Assembly: GCF_000621325.1 (NCBI RefSeq)
Contig: NZ_JHYQ01000021.1
Coordinates: 1 to 64,000, forward strand
DNA: 64,000 bases
From: Thiothrix lacustris DSM 21227
GTDB lineage: Bacteria > Pseudomonadota > Gammaproteobacteria > Thiotrichales > Thiotrichaceae
Reading direction: 5' to 3'
Shown here: in pieces, positions 9,113 to 16,910 of the stretch
Position numbering within the stretch: the first letter of the stretch is position 1
Layout of the letters: the number at the start of each line of letters is the position of its first letter
The notes under the pieces: model-generated
What the model was told of the DNA's origin: nothing
The model's database searches: none
The model's input: the letters and a program-made list of their open reading frames with translations, nothing else
Program-made: the position numbers and the translations under genes

Positions 9113-9142
9113 AAAAAACGCTTATCTATTCAGGAAAAGCGT
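9113..9142 (-). terminator. Candidate Rho-independent terminator of the AlbA_2-like gene
   Basis: Read on the minus strand, ACGCTT (9142-9137) pairs with AAGCGT (9123-9118) and is followed by a run of six T (9118-9113, sharing the last base of the stem). It overlaps the end of the minus-strand gene and lies between convergent genes. The stem is only 6 bp with a 13-nt loop, so it is weak. Confidence 0.35.
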
Positions 9143-10032
9143 AATGTTACGCGGAACAATTCGCCAATTTCCTCAAACGTAATCCGTTCCTGCATTAACT
9201 TCAGCATCATGGGAATTCCCCTGCCCAAACCGTCGAAGTAGCGTAGGTTATCGAGGTATTTCATCAGGAAGATATTGCGCGGGGCGGAGTTTCCGTAGCG
9301 GATTTTCGTCAGTGTCAGGGTATTAGCGAGCTTACCGGGGGATGTGATTTCAATCCTGTTACTGTAGACATGCACCTGTATTTTACGCTGGCTGAGGGAG
9401 TAATCGCGGTGGGCAACAGCGTTCACCATCGCCTCACGCAAGACTTTGAGCGGAACCAGCACGGTTTCACTGCGGCGAGTGCCTTCAATGACGGATGGGT
9501 TTGGCAGGAAAAGCTGGAGTAAGGCTACGGTCTTGTCAATCAGTTCGGGCAGTGTTCCCAGTATTTCCTTCTTGTCCACAAGATCATCTGTAATGTCATT
9601 ACCTTTGAAAACTGCAAACATGATGGAACTGTGAGGCAGGCGGCGTTGGGGTTGTTTGCCGAACATCAGCAAGCCACCCACAGTTGCCACCTGTTTACCT
9701 TCGAGTTCGGTCAGAATGTCGGCATTCAGCAGCAGGCTTTGCTGTTCATCGTCTGGCAGGTCGATGAAGGCGGTGTCGTAGTAGGTGCGGTAGTAATGGT
9801 CAACCAACCGGAAGTCGATGCCTTCAATGCCCGTATCAGCAACAGGGGCTGTATCGAAATGCACTAATCCCGCTTGCTGAAACAGGCGACTCAATTCCTC
9901 TTTGGTTGCGGTGCGGTTGGTTGAGCCGATTCGTAGCCAATACTTGCCATCCAGCGTTTGAACGTCAGCCGACTTGAATTCAAGCTGGGCATTTTCGCCT
10001 TGGGTGATCAGTTGTTGGATATTGTTAGGCAT
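9130..10032 (-). CDS. Schlafen/AlbA_2-type ATP-binding regulator with an internally deleted AlbA_2 domain
   Basis: 300 residues. The first 20 residues, with LITQGENAQLEFKSA, are the start of an AlbA_2 (Schlafen) domain, and WLRIGSTNRTATKEELSRLFQ is its end. The roughly 80-residue core normally between them, carrying the AFANTxGG-type motif, is missing, and only DVQTLDGK joins the two. The C-terminal HATPase_c_4-like half (KVLREAMVNAVAHRDYS, then GLGRGIPMM) is intact. Normal family members are about 380-480 residues. The frame is open, so it is a shortened protein or a decaying gene rather than a frameshift. Function unknown, often regulatory or defensive. Confidence 0.8.
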   Translation of the reverse strand: MPNNIQQLITQGENAQLEFKSADVQTLDGKYWLRIGSTNRTATKEELSRLFQQAGLVHFDTAPVADTGIEGIDFRLVDHYYRTYYDTAFIDLPDDEQQSLLLNADILTELEGKQVATVGGLLMFGKQPQRRLPHSSIMFAVFKGNDITDDLVDKKEILGTLPELIDKTVALLQLFLPNPSVIEGTRRSETVLVPLKVLREAMVNAVAHRDYSLSQRKIQVHVYSNRIEITSPGKLANTLTLTKIRYGNSAPRNIFLMKYLDNLRYFDGLGRGIPMMLKLMQERITFEEIGELFRVTLRFS

Positions 10033-10196
10033 AAATTACACACACAGCACGCATTAAAGGAAAGATTATTGTTTCTGCATTCTAGCAAAATCTTTCAACG
10101 CATCACGGGGCATCTTCAGCATGAATCTGATGAATAGAGTCAGGAATGGGTGAATCGTTCGAGGGGAAGATACCGATGGTGACTGGCTCATGCTAC

Positions 10197-10229
10197 TATA
10201 GCTATAACTATCCACATGGAAATAGCTAT
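10197..10229. promoter_or_regulatory. Paired palindromic operator boxes of the RHH/MazF operon
   Basis: ATAGCTAT occurs at 10198-10205, inside the 10-bp palindrome TATAGCTATA (10197-10206), and again at 10222-10229. The copies are 24 bp apart, close to two helical turns plus a few bases, and the second overlaps the likely antitoxin start codon at 10228. RHH antitoxins repress their own operons by binding such repeated palindromes, so these are probably autoregulatory operators. Confidence 0.5.
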
Positions 10230-10461
10230 GCGTACCTTGCAAATGACCTTCGACGATGATTTGGTAATAGAACTGGATCAGGTTGTCCAAGAAAGCCACA
10301 CCAACCGTTCAGCCTTCACCCGCGAAGCGCTGCGGATGGCCATTGCTCTTTATTACCAACGTAAGCTGATTGAAAAACACCGCGCTGGCTACCTGCGTCA
10401 TCCTGTCGCCCCCGATGAATTTTCAGTGTGGGAAGATGAGCAAGCATGGGGTGATGAATGA
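10228..10461 (+). CDS. Ribbon-helix-helix antitoxin
   Basis: 77 residues from the ATG at 10228 (an ATG at 10216 would add four). The N-terminal half, with TLQMTFDDDLVIELDQVV and NRSAFTREALRMAI, is a ribbon-helix-helix DNA-binding domain of the CopG/MetJ-Arc type. The acidic C-terminal tail (EFSVWEDEQAWGDE) is of the kind that wraps and neutralises the toxin. Its stop overlaps the toxin start by four bases (ATGA), the usual antitoxin-toxin arrangement. Two ATAGCTAT boxes at the promoter suggest self-repression. Confidence 0.85.
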   Translation: MRTLQMTFDDDLVIELDQVVQESHTNRSAFTREALRMAIALYYQRKLIEKHRAGYLRHPVAPDEFSVWEDEQAWGDE

Positions 10462-10787
10462 AGCGCGGTGAAATTCGCTGGTATACGTTCAAAGAACCAG
10501 ACAAGCGTCGCCCTGTCATGATTTTGATACGCTCCGACATTATCCCGTATTTGGGTGAGGTGACGATTGCGCCTATCACCACCACTATCCGCGACATCCC
10601 CAGCGAAGTGGCATTGACCACGCAGGACGGTATGCCCCGTGAATGTGCCATCAATTTTGACCACATCCAGACCGTGCAAAAAGGCAAGCTGGGAGCTTTG
10701 ATTACCACGCTTTCCGCGCATAAGCTGGCTGAAGTTGATCAGGCGGTCAGCTTTGCTTTGAGCTTGAATGGTCTTGATGGGTTTTAA
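10458..10787 (+). CDS. MazF/PemK-family endoribonuclease toxin
   Basis: 109 residues, the normal MazF length. RGEIRW at the N-terminus, KRRPVMIL (the conserved RPV with catalytic Arg), TIAPITTTIRDIP (with the conserved Thr) and ECAINFDHIQTV are the family's signature blocks. MazF toxins cleave mRNA at short sequences in the cytoplasm. It is coupled to the preceding RHH antitoxin gene and ends three bases before the stop of the convergent persulfide dioxygenase gene. No truncation is seen. Confidence 0.88.
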   Translation: MKRGEIRWYTFKEPDKRRPVMILIRSDIIPYLGEVTIAPITTTIRDIPSEVALTTQDGMPRECAINFDHIQTVQKGKLGALITTLSAHKLAEVDQAVSFALSLNGLDGF

Positions 10788-10789
10788 TG

Positions 10790-11581
10790 TCAACCCTGAT
10801 CGCCCGCTTTCCCCGGTCGACTCAGTTCTTGCGGCAACTGCGTAATCTCGCAAGGGCCGCGATACTGTTCCGGTACATCGCTTGGGCATTCACCGCCCGC
10901 TTCATTACCCGGCACGGCGAAATCAATCTTGCGGGGGTAGGGCAGATTCAGCCCGTTCATGATGGCGATAAATGCTTCCTGCGAGGTGTTGTTACCCAAG
11001 CGCGGGTTGCGGTTTTTTTCCTGCCCGATGGTGGTGATTTGTCTGCCTTCGTAGTCATGCGCCGGGTAAACCAGCGTTTCATTGGGCAAGGTAAAGAATT
11101 TCTCGGTAATGCTTTGGTACAGCGTGGCGGGGTCGCCTGACTGGAAATCGGTACGTCCGCAGGCTTCAATCAACAGCGCATCGCCTGAAAACAGGATTTT
11201 TTGCATCCCGTTATCCAGCAGGTAGGCGTGGTGATGACCCGTGTGCCCCGGTGTAAACAGCGGGTGCAACTCAAGCTGACCCACCCGGAACACGCGGTTT
11301 TCCTCAACACCCAAGTCGGCGCAAGCGAGTTTGTCCATCGCTGGAACCACGATTTTACTGCCGGTGTAAGCCCGCAATTTACGCGCACCGGTCAAGTGGT
11401 CGGCGTGCATATGGGTTTCCAGCGTATAGGTCAGCTTCAACCCCAGCTCCTGCAATACCGCCAAGTCGCGCTCAACCGTGTCAATCACCGGGTCAATCAG
11501 CACGCACTCGCCCGTGTGTTCACAGGCTAGCAGGTAGGTGTAAGTGCTGGAGTCTTGCTCGAAAAGTTGTTTGAATATCAT
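10790..11581 (-). CDS. ETHE1-like persulfide dioxygenase (metallo-beta-lactamase fold)
   Basis: 263 residues from the ATG at 11581, preceded by AGGAGAAAACAA; an upstream start at 11710 gives a 43-residue extension without family resemblance. His57, His59, Asp61 and His62 form the HxHxDH metal motif. GHTGHHHAYLL, FSGDALLIEACGRTDFQ and YPAHDYEGR are typical of ETHE1 and bacterial PDO enzymes, which oxidise glutathione persulfide to sulfite with one Fe(II). No rhodanese domain follows. It is the last gene of an ECF-sigma operon, which hints at control by sulfur or oxidative stress. The family assignment is firm; the substrate is inferred. Confidence 0.87.
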   Translation of the reverse strand: MIFKQLFEQDSSTYTYLLACEHTGECVLIDPVIDTVERDLAVLQELGLKLTYTLETHMHADHLTGARKLRAYTGSKIVVPAMDKLACADLGVEENRVFRVGQLELHPLFTPGHTGHHHAYLLDNGMQKILFSGDALLIEACGRTDFQSGDPATLYQSITEKFFTLPNETLVYPAHDYEGRQITTIGQEKNRNPRLGNNTSQEAFIAIMNGLNLPYPRKIDFAVPGNEAGGECPSDVPEQYRGPCEITQLPQELSRPGKAGDQG

Positions 11582-11609
11582 TTGTTTTCTCCTGTTGCCT
11601 AAAGAGGGT

Positions 11610-12458
11610 TTACGGGATGGTTGCGAGAAATTGCTGAACATCGCCGTAGCTAGGGCTAAGCAACCGCAACGGCGCTGCCAGACTGCCAATAATCTGCACA
11701 TGATCGACACCGGGGTACAGTTTCACCTGCACCGGCACGCCCGCTTGTTGCAAGGCTGTGGCAAAGCGGCGGGTATGCAGCGGGCGTACACGGGTATCCG
11801 CTTCGCCATGCAGTAACCATACCGGCGGCATACCGGGGTGAACATTCCTCACCGGCTTCACCACTTGCGGGTCAGCCTTGGGGAAAACGGGGATCACTTC
11901 CGGGTCATCCAGCGGCAAATCGTAAGGCCCCGCCAGTGCAATCAAACCTGCCAAGCGTGCAGTAACGCCGCGTTCCTGCACGTAGTGTGTATCCGTTGCC
12001 AGTAGCGCTGCCGTGTGTGCGCCGGAAGAATGTCCCATCAGGATATAACGCTGCAACGGCTTGCCCAGCAAACGTTGGGCATTCACCTCAGTATAGCGGA
12101 TAGCATCCGCCACATCGTCAATGAAAGCGGGGAAACGCACCTGCGGATACAGGCGGTAATTGGGGATAATGACGGGATAGCCCAACCCGGTCAGTGCTTG
12201 CGCAACAAAGGTAAAATCGGCCTTGTCGCCTTCCCGCCATGCCCCGCCGAAGACAAACACAATCGGTGGCTTGTCTGTCGCCGCTTTGGGAAGGTAAATA
12301 TCCATATCATGGCGTTCACCGCTGGCGTAGGTGGCGTGTTTAAGCGTATAGCCGTCGGTTGGCAGGACAAAATTCAACACATCGGTGGATTTCAAGGTGC
12401 TGCACCCGACAGCAGTCAGCAAGATGAAAACGACTATAATGGCAAACCCTGTTTTCAT
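11610..12458 (-). CDS. Alpha/beta-hydrolase lipoprotein (esterase-like)
   Basis: 282 residues. A lipobox (TAVGC, Cys19) predicts lipidation. The hydrolase domain shows FVFGGAWREGD (oxyanion-hole region of the carboxylesterase/hormone-sensitive-lipase group, here GGAW), nucleophile Ser144 in GHSSG, Asp221 in LHGEADTRVRP and His253 in GVDH. This is a complete catalytic triad, so it is probably an active envelope esterase. Substrate unknown. It lies 12 bp after the cupin gene and 28 bp before the persulfide dioxygenase in the same operon. Confidence 0.82.
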   Translation of the reverse strand: MKTGFAIIVVFILLTAVGCSTLKSTDVLNFVLPTDGYTLKHATYASGERHDMDIYLPKAATDKPPIVFVFGGAWREGDKADFTFVAQALTGLGYPVIIPNYRLYPQVRFPAFIDDVADAIRYTEVNAQRLLGKPLQRYILMGHSSGAHTAALLATDTHYVQERGVTARLAGLIALAGPYDLPLDDPEVIPVFPKADPQVVKPVRNVHPGMPPVWLLHGEADTRVRPLHTRRFATALQQAGVPVQVKLYPGVDHVQIIGSLAAPLRLLSPSYGDVQQFLATIP

Positions 12459-12470
12459 CTTGCTATCTCC

Positions 12471-12950
12471 TTAAGCGGGTAACGCACCTTTCAAAAAGGC
12501 CAACGCGCCGGTTTCTGTTTTCAATCTGCCATGATGCACGCCTTTGGAGGCAAAGTGGTAATCACCGGCTTTCAGATGTAAGTCGCCGAACCACAATTCG
12601 CCTTCCAGCATGATGCATTCCTCATCGAAGGGGTGCGGGTGGCCGGGCATTTCAAAACCGGGCGACAGTTTTGCCAAATAGGTTAGCAGACCGGAATCGC
12701 CTTCCCGATGCAAAATCTTGATTTGCGCACCGGGCATGGCTTCAAACCATTCGCCTTCATTGGCGCGGACGGTGGTGAAACCCGGTAAAATACCCGCTTC
12801 TTCCTGCGCAATGTTGCTGAGGATGTTATTGCGCATCCGTGCATTTAACTCCGGCGGAAGCTCCACTTCCTCCTGATTCTCTGCCAACAGCAGCAGGATG
12901 TCTTCGTCCAGCACAGGCGGGGCGACGCTTGTATTTTCATGATTTGCCAT
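12471..12950 (-). CDS. ChrR-like cupin, probable partner of the ECF sigma factor
   Basis: 159 residues with a C-terminal cupin domain (GHPHPFDEECIMLEGELWFG then KGVHHG), like the cupin half of ChrR anti-sigma factors. The gene overlaps the upstream sigma-factor gene by 14 bp, the usual place for an anti-sigma gene. The N-terminal helical part (about 15-50) has no Cys or His cluster, so the zinc anti-sigma motif of classical ChrR is absent. Sigma binding, if it occurs, must be zinc-independent. Function as an anti-sigma factor is inferred from position and domain. Confidence 0.72.
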   Translation of the reverse strand: MANHENTSVAPPVLDEDILLLLAENQEEVELPPELNARMRNNILSNIAQEEAGILPGFTTVRANEGEWFEAMPGAQIKILHREGDSGLLTYLAKLSPGFEMPGHPHPFDEECIMLEGELWFGDLHLKAGDYHFASKGVHHGRLKTETGALAFLKGALPA

Positions 12951-13530
12951 AATATCCCCCTTCTACGAGGTCAGTTTTTGTCAGTGCTGCACGCAAAATG
13001 CTTTGGGCGCGGCGCAGGAGGGTCTTCACCGTACCCAATGGCTCGCCGGTGTATTCGGCGATTTCCTGGTGGCTCATGCCACGGTAGAACGCTAATGCAA
13101 TCATTTGACGTTGCTGCCCATCCAGTAGTTTCAAGGCTTCTGCCAATTCGTGACCCTGTTCCACACCCAGCGTGTTAGACAGCGGGTCAAGCATGGCGGT
13201 GTCGGCCACATCGTAATCGTCTTCCAGCGGTATTTGGTTGCGGGTGGCGCTGCCTTCCTTGCGCACAGCGTCGATGGAACGGCTATGTGCCATCATCAAC
13301 AACCAGCCCAGCGGGGTGGCGCGTTCGGCGCTGTAGCTGGATGCGTTATGCCACGCTTGCATGAATACATCGCTGACGATTTCTTCCGCCAGTTCTTTAT
13401 TGGCAGTCACTTTGAGGGCGACGGCAAATACGCGCCTGACGGTTGCATCGTAAAATACCCCCAGCGCTGCCTGATCGCCTCGCTGGATTTTTTCCAGCAA
13501 GACGTAGAGTTCACCCTGATCCTGCAACAT
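12937..13530 (-). CDS. ECF-type RNA polymerase sigma factor
   Basis: 197 residues, with sigma region 2 (about 22-90; FYDATVRRVFAVAL, EIVSDVFMQAW and TPLGWLLMMAHSRSID) and region 4 (about 135-185; YRGMSHQEIAEYTGEPLGTVK, the helix-turn-helix). Regions 1.1 and 3 are absent, as in group 4 sigma factors. It heads an operon with a cupin anti-sigma-like gene, an esterase lipoprotein and a persulfide dioxygenase. It is closest in pattern to the SigK/ChrR-partnered sigmas. The signal is unknown; singlet oxygen, peroxide or reactive sulfur are candidates. Confidence 0.9.
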   Translation of the reverse strand: MLQDQGELYVLLEKIQRGDQAALGVFYDATVRRVFAVALKVTANKELAEEIVSDVFMQAWHNASSYSAERATPLGWLLMMAHSRSIDAVRKEGSATRNQIPLEDDYDVADTAMLDPLSNTLGVEQGHELAEALKLLDGQQRQMIALAFYRGMSHQEIAEYTGEPLGTVKTLLRRAQSILRAALTKTDLVEGGYYGKS

Positions 13531-13684
13531 TTATACTTCTCCACTAAAACAAGTACCTAAATACTAGCATAGAGATGATCAGGCTCACGATCTCCAGTAG
13601 CAATCCTGTAGAAAAAGGCGCTTGTATCAGGCAGTACGTAAGTCAGTGCCCAAGTGGATTGCGTTGGCGATGCGTTGCGGTGAC

Positions 13685-15055
13685 TTATTTCCCGCGCACC
13701 TGTTCACGGTAGAACAAATTCCAGGTATCAAACGGGTAAATCTTGCCGTTTGGTTCGACGAAATGGGTGCAGGAACGTTTCACCGAGCCAATATCGAAAT
13801 CGTATTTGTCCATGAAGGCCATGATGACGATGCGGAACACGTTGTCGTAACTCAGCCCCGCGCTTTCAATTTTCGGCAGGCAACACAGCAGGGTTTGCAG
13901 GTTGTCGGTGGTTTGTTCGCTGCACGCATCCAGCGAAAACAGTTTCAGGAAAGCGTCTTTCAGCCCGGCACTTTTTTCAAAGGTAATGGTGTTGTCTACG
14001 CCTTTGAGCAATTCTTCGCGCGGTAGCAAGCCCGTCACCGGCACGATTTCCCCGCCCATTTTGATGCCGTAGCCGATGGAAATGTTTTCCGGGTGGCAGG
14101 GCAGTGGAATCATGTCTTCATCGCCAAACGGGTTATCGGCTTCGACGATGCGGGTACGGATTTCGCTTAGGGTAATGCGGTTGGCGGGTTTATCGCCGTC
14201 GTTGCGCCCCGCATCTTGCACGGGTTGGAAAGTAATGCCGCGCACGCATTGCCATTGCTGGGCAAACTGGATGAGCTCGCCGATTTCAGCATCATTCACG
14301 CCTTTACGGATCACGCAGACCAGTGTGGTGGAAATATTGTGCTGTTCCAACTTTTCCAGTGCTTGCTGGCGAATCTTGCGCATATCTTGCCCGCGAATGT
14401 TTTGCAGTGCGGCAGCTTGGAGCGAATCAAATTGCAGGTAAACCTCGAAACCCGGCTTGAGGGTGGCGAGTTCTTCCACCAAATGCGGGTCGCGGGCAAT
14501 GCGGATGCCGTTGGTATTGAGCATCAAATGGCGGATCGGGCTGGCTTTGAGGCGGCGCAAAATGTCCATCAATTGCGGATGCAAAGTCGGTTCACCCCCA
14601 GATACTTGCACCAGATCGGGCTGTTGTTCGCTTGCTAGCAGGGTTTGCAGCATGATTTCAATGTCCTCCATGCTGCGCGGATTGCCCATGCCGGGCGCGG
14701 AATTGGCGAAACACACTGGGCAGTGCATATTGCATTCGTCGATGATTTCAAACAGCGCCAGGCAGGAATGCTGTTCGTGATCGGGGCACAAGCCGCAGTC
14801 GTGCGGGCAACCTTTGTTGATGTCGGTCTGGAATGTGTTCGGCATGTCGCCCGGTTTCAGGTATTCCTTGCAGCGCTTGTAATACGCAATGTCGGTGGAA
14901 ACCAGTGTCTTTTGCACCCCGTGTTCCGCACAGCGTTTCTGGTAATACACATTGCCGTGCTGAAACAGGATTTTGGCAGGCACTACCGCGAGGCATTCCT
15001 CACACAAGGATTGCGTTTGCCCGTAGAAAATATACGGACGGGCTTTATTCGACAT
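13685..15055 (-). CDS. Radical SAM protein of the Tes (tetraether synthase)/MJ0619-like group
   Basis: 456 residues from the ATG at 15055, preceded by GGAG; an upstream start adds 11 implausible residues. Cys108, Cys112 and Cys115 (CNMHCPVC) hold the SAM cluster. A second CxxxCxxC (Cys83, Cys87, Cys90, in GCPHDCGLC) and an N-terminal C18xxC21 with Cys42 and Cys62 resemble the extra cluster and rubredoxin-like iron site of archaeal Tes, which joins lipid tails. MJ0619 relatives methylate pterins, so the reaction is uncertain. VSGGEPTLHP is the GGE motif. It overlaps the Lgt-like gene by 11 bp; a lipid substrate is therefore attractive but inferred. Confidence 0.78.
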   Translation of the reverse strand: MSNKARPYIFYGQTQSLCEECLAVVPAKILFQHGNVYYQKRCAEHGVQKTLVSTDIAYYKRCKEYLKPGDMPNTFQTDINKGCPHDCGLCPDHEQHSCLALFEIIDECNMHCPVCFANSAPGMGNPRSMEDIEIMLQTLLASEQQPDLVQVSGGEPTLHPQLMDILRRLKASPIRHLMLNTNGIRIARDPHLVEELATLKPGFEVYLQFDSLQAAALQNIRGQDMRKIRQQALEKLEQHNISTTLVCVIRKGVNDAEIGELIQFAQQWQCVRGITFQPVQDAGRNDGDKPANRITLSEIRTRIVEADNPFGDEDMIPLPCHPENISIGYGIKMGGEIVPVTGLLPREELLKGVDNTITFEKSAGLKDAFLKLFSLDACSEQTTDNLQTLLCCLPKIESAGLSYDNVFRIVIMAFMDKYDFDIGSVKRSCTHFVEPNGKIYPFDTWNLFYREQVRGK

Positions 15056-15746
15056 GGTGTTGACTCCGGTTGAGCATGAACAGCGCATACACCAGCAGCG
15101 CCAGACAAATCCAGTGAAACAGGTTCAAGCCTGCTAATACGGGCGGATAGGGTTTGAGAAATTCCCAGATAAAGCGTTGCCCAGCGTACACCAGCACGAA
15201 CACGTAAAAACCTTGCCGTTGCCAGAAGGCAGGCTGGCGCGGGTAATTGACCAGCAGCACCACGAGGAAAGCCAGCATGGTAAAACTTTCATACAACTGC
15301 ACCGGATGCCGCTGGAGGCCATCACCAAAATTCACCCCCCACGGCAGGCTGGTTTCCGTGCCATACGTGAAATCCGGCAACCCGGCAAGGAAGCAGCCGA
15401 CCCGCCCGACAGCAATCAGCATGATCAGGCCGGGTACAAAGGTCAGCCCGGTCGACTGGCGGATTCCGGCAAAATACTTGAACACTTCCGCCGCCACAAT
15501 TGCGCCAAACACGCCACCCAACAGGCTTTTGGCAGTACCCGCATGACCGGACAAGTGCAAGTTGAGCGTGCCGAACAGTGTACTGCCTACGACTAATCCC
15601 AGTAGCAAGGCCAGCAGGTAGTAATGGTGTTGTGCGGCTTGGGTGATCCCCGCCGGGCGTGGCAGCCCAACCTTGCGCCGGAACCAGAGGCTCATCAGCA
15701 CGCTGCTTGCCAAGGCTAGCAAATCAAAGACAAAGTGGATAATCAC
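15045..15746 (-). CDS. Lgt-like prolipoprotein diacylglyceryl transferase homologue
   Basis: 233-residue polytopic membrane protein with about seven helices. GRVGCFLAGLPDF, HPVQLYES and RFIWEFLKP match the core of Lgt, which moves diacylglycerol from phosphatidylglycerol to prelipoprotein Cys. It is shorter than standard Lgt (about 260-290 residues), begins at GTG (15746) and sits in an operon with a Tes-like radical SAM gene, not with thyA as the housekeeping lgt often does. It may be a paralogue with a different lipid acceptor. The downstream overlap suggests co-translation with the radical SAM enzyme. Confidence 0.78.
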   Translation of the reverse strand: MIIHFVFDLLALASSVLMSLWFRRKVGLPRPAGITQAAQHHYYLLALLLGLVVGSTLFGTLNLHLSGHAGTAKSLLGGVFGAIVAAEVFKYFAGIRQSTGLTFVPGLIMLIAVGRVGCFLAGLPDFTYGTETSLPWGVNFGDGLQRHPVQLYESFTMLAFLVVLLVNYPRQPAFWQRQGFYVFVLVYAGQRFIWEFLKPYPPVLAGLNLFHWICLALLVYALFMLNRSQHHVE

Positions 15747-15752
15747 GCTGGT

Positions 15753-16076
15753 TTAGCCCCCAATGCGCAAGCCACCGCCAACATTATCGACCATGATGCA
15801 TCCGCCGGTTGCCAGCAGCGGAATGCCAATGGCGGCTACAGCGGCCAGCAATAACAGTTCGGATGCTGGTTTATCCTTGCGAACAAAATGCCGGGCAGTT
15901 TTGAATAGCAAAAAGCCTTCCGCCAGCACAATCAGCGCGTTCCAACTTGATGCTAGTGGGGCATTCGTTGCCGTGACTAAAAGAAAAAATCCGAACAGTA
16001 ATAAAGCCAGCAAGCCCGCTGACCACAGCAGCCAGAACACAAGGCTCCAGCCTAATGAATAGGTATTTGATGTCAT
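15753..16076 (-). CDS. Small polytopic membrane protein upstream of the Lgt-like gene
   Basis: 107 residues with three hydrophobic segments (about 10-32, 42-58 and 72-92), a basic stretch between the second and third (HFVRKDKPAS), and a Gly-rich end. I do not recognise the family. It begins the operon with the Lgt-like and radical SAM genes, six bases before the former. Its Shine-Dalgarno (GGAGT, 16085-16081) lies in one arm of a perfect 11-bp inverted repeat, so its translation may be regulated. Confidence 0.65.
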   Translation of the reverse strand: MTSNTYSLGWSLVFWLLWSAGLLALLLFGFFLLVTATNAPLASSWNALIVLAEGFLLFKTARHFVRKDKPASELLLLAAVAAIGIPLLATGGCIMVDNVGGGLRIGG

Positions 16077-16080
16077 GATG

Positions 16081-16110
16081 ACTCCTTCAATCGTCGTGTA
16101 TTGAAGGAGT
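16081..16110 (-). promoter_or_regulatory. Hairpin that would bury the ribosome-binding site
   Basis: ACTCCTTCAAT (16081-16091) and ATTGAAGGAGT (16100-16110) are perfect 11-bp inverted repeats with an 8-nt loop. On the minus-strand transcript the arm nearest the start codon (ATG at 16076) contains the Shine-Dalgarno. No T-run follows in that direction, so it is unlikely to be a terminator for the upstream transglycosylase gene. Confidence 0.5.
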
Positions 16111-16150
16111 ATGGGATAAATTGGGATTCAGGTGTTAGCGGTTTGCGCTA

Positions 16151-16768
16151 TCAGGAGAACTCATCCCATTTCCAGCGGTCATCTTTTTTGACTGGTGCAG
16201 GCTTAACAGGTGCAGCAACGGGGATGGGTGTCGCTTTCACAGTATTGCGCTGAACGGGTCTTCCATTGCTCGCCAGTTTGCTATAGGCATTCAATACACG
16301 GCGGGTATAAACCGCAGTTTCTTCAATCGGCACGTTCGCACCATAACGGTCAACACGTCCTTCACCGGCATTGTAGGCCGCAATAGCATGGGGCATGCTG
16401 CCACCATAACGATTGAGGAGCCAGCGTAAATAGCGTGTGCCTCCATCAATGTTTTCAGCAGGGTCGAAGCGGTCATTTACCCCAAAGCGCTTGGCCGTTG
16501 CGGGGATAAGCTGCATTAAACCACCTGCACCCTTGTGGGACTTGGCTTCATTGCGGAAGCAACTTTCAGCGGTAATCACGGCTTTGATCAAGGCAGGGTT
16601 GACGCGGTATTTGATGGCAGAGTTGTTAATGGCCTCATTGTAAGCGTAGGCTTTTTGGTGCAGGACGCTTACCTGTTGTTGATCACACGACCCAGCAAAA
16701 CTGCTGACCGACACACTCAGCAAAGCAATCGACGCACCGAGTTGCTTGGCAAATTTCTTTATTTCCAT
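16151..16768 (-). CDS. Lytic transglycosylase, SLT domain
   Basis: 205-residue periplasmic peptidoglycan lyase. Signal peptide residues 1-26 (ending SSFAGS), then the SLT domain (about 45-150) with catalytic Glu68 in ITAESCF, KGAGGLMQLIPATAKRFGV, and AAYNAGEGRV. It cuts between MurNAc and GlcNAc to form 1,6-anhydroMurNAc. The C-terminal Pro/Lys-rich tail has no wall-binding domain. It closely resembles the SLT domains of the tandem protein at 53.6 kb, suggesting a common source. Start supported by position of the signal peptide. Confidence 0.9.
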   Translation of the reverse strand: MEIKKFAKQLGASIALLSVSVSSFAGSCDQQQVSVLHQKAYAYNEAINNSAIKYRVNPALIKAVITAESCFRNEAKSHKGAGGLMQLIPATAKRFGVNDRFDPAENIDGGTRYLRWLLNRYGGSMPHAIAAYNAGEGRVDRYGANVPIEETAVYTRRVLNAYSKLASNGRPVQRNTVKATPIPVAAPVKPAPVKKDDRWKWDEFS

Positions 16769-16910
16769 GAATAAAACACAATCACTACTATAAGAAGACT
16801 CGAACCATTCTAGCCCATAACTTTTATTACTAACAGGCTTTGCTTGAATTGTTGTCGTTTAAGGGGGGGCTTGTGTAAGCTATTCAGGCTGTGTCAGAAA
16901 CGAAAGGTAC

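Noticed and set aside
11581-11710. N-terminal extension of the persulfide dioxygenase
   Set aside because: It lacks family resemblance and overlaps the esterase gene; the ATG at 11581 has a good Shine-Dalgarno.
16081-16110. Rho-independent terminator for the lytic transglycosylase gene
   Set aside because: The stem is strong but no T-run follows on the minus strand, and it contains the next gene's ribosome-binding site.
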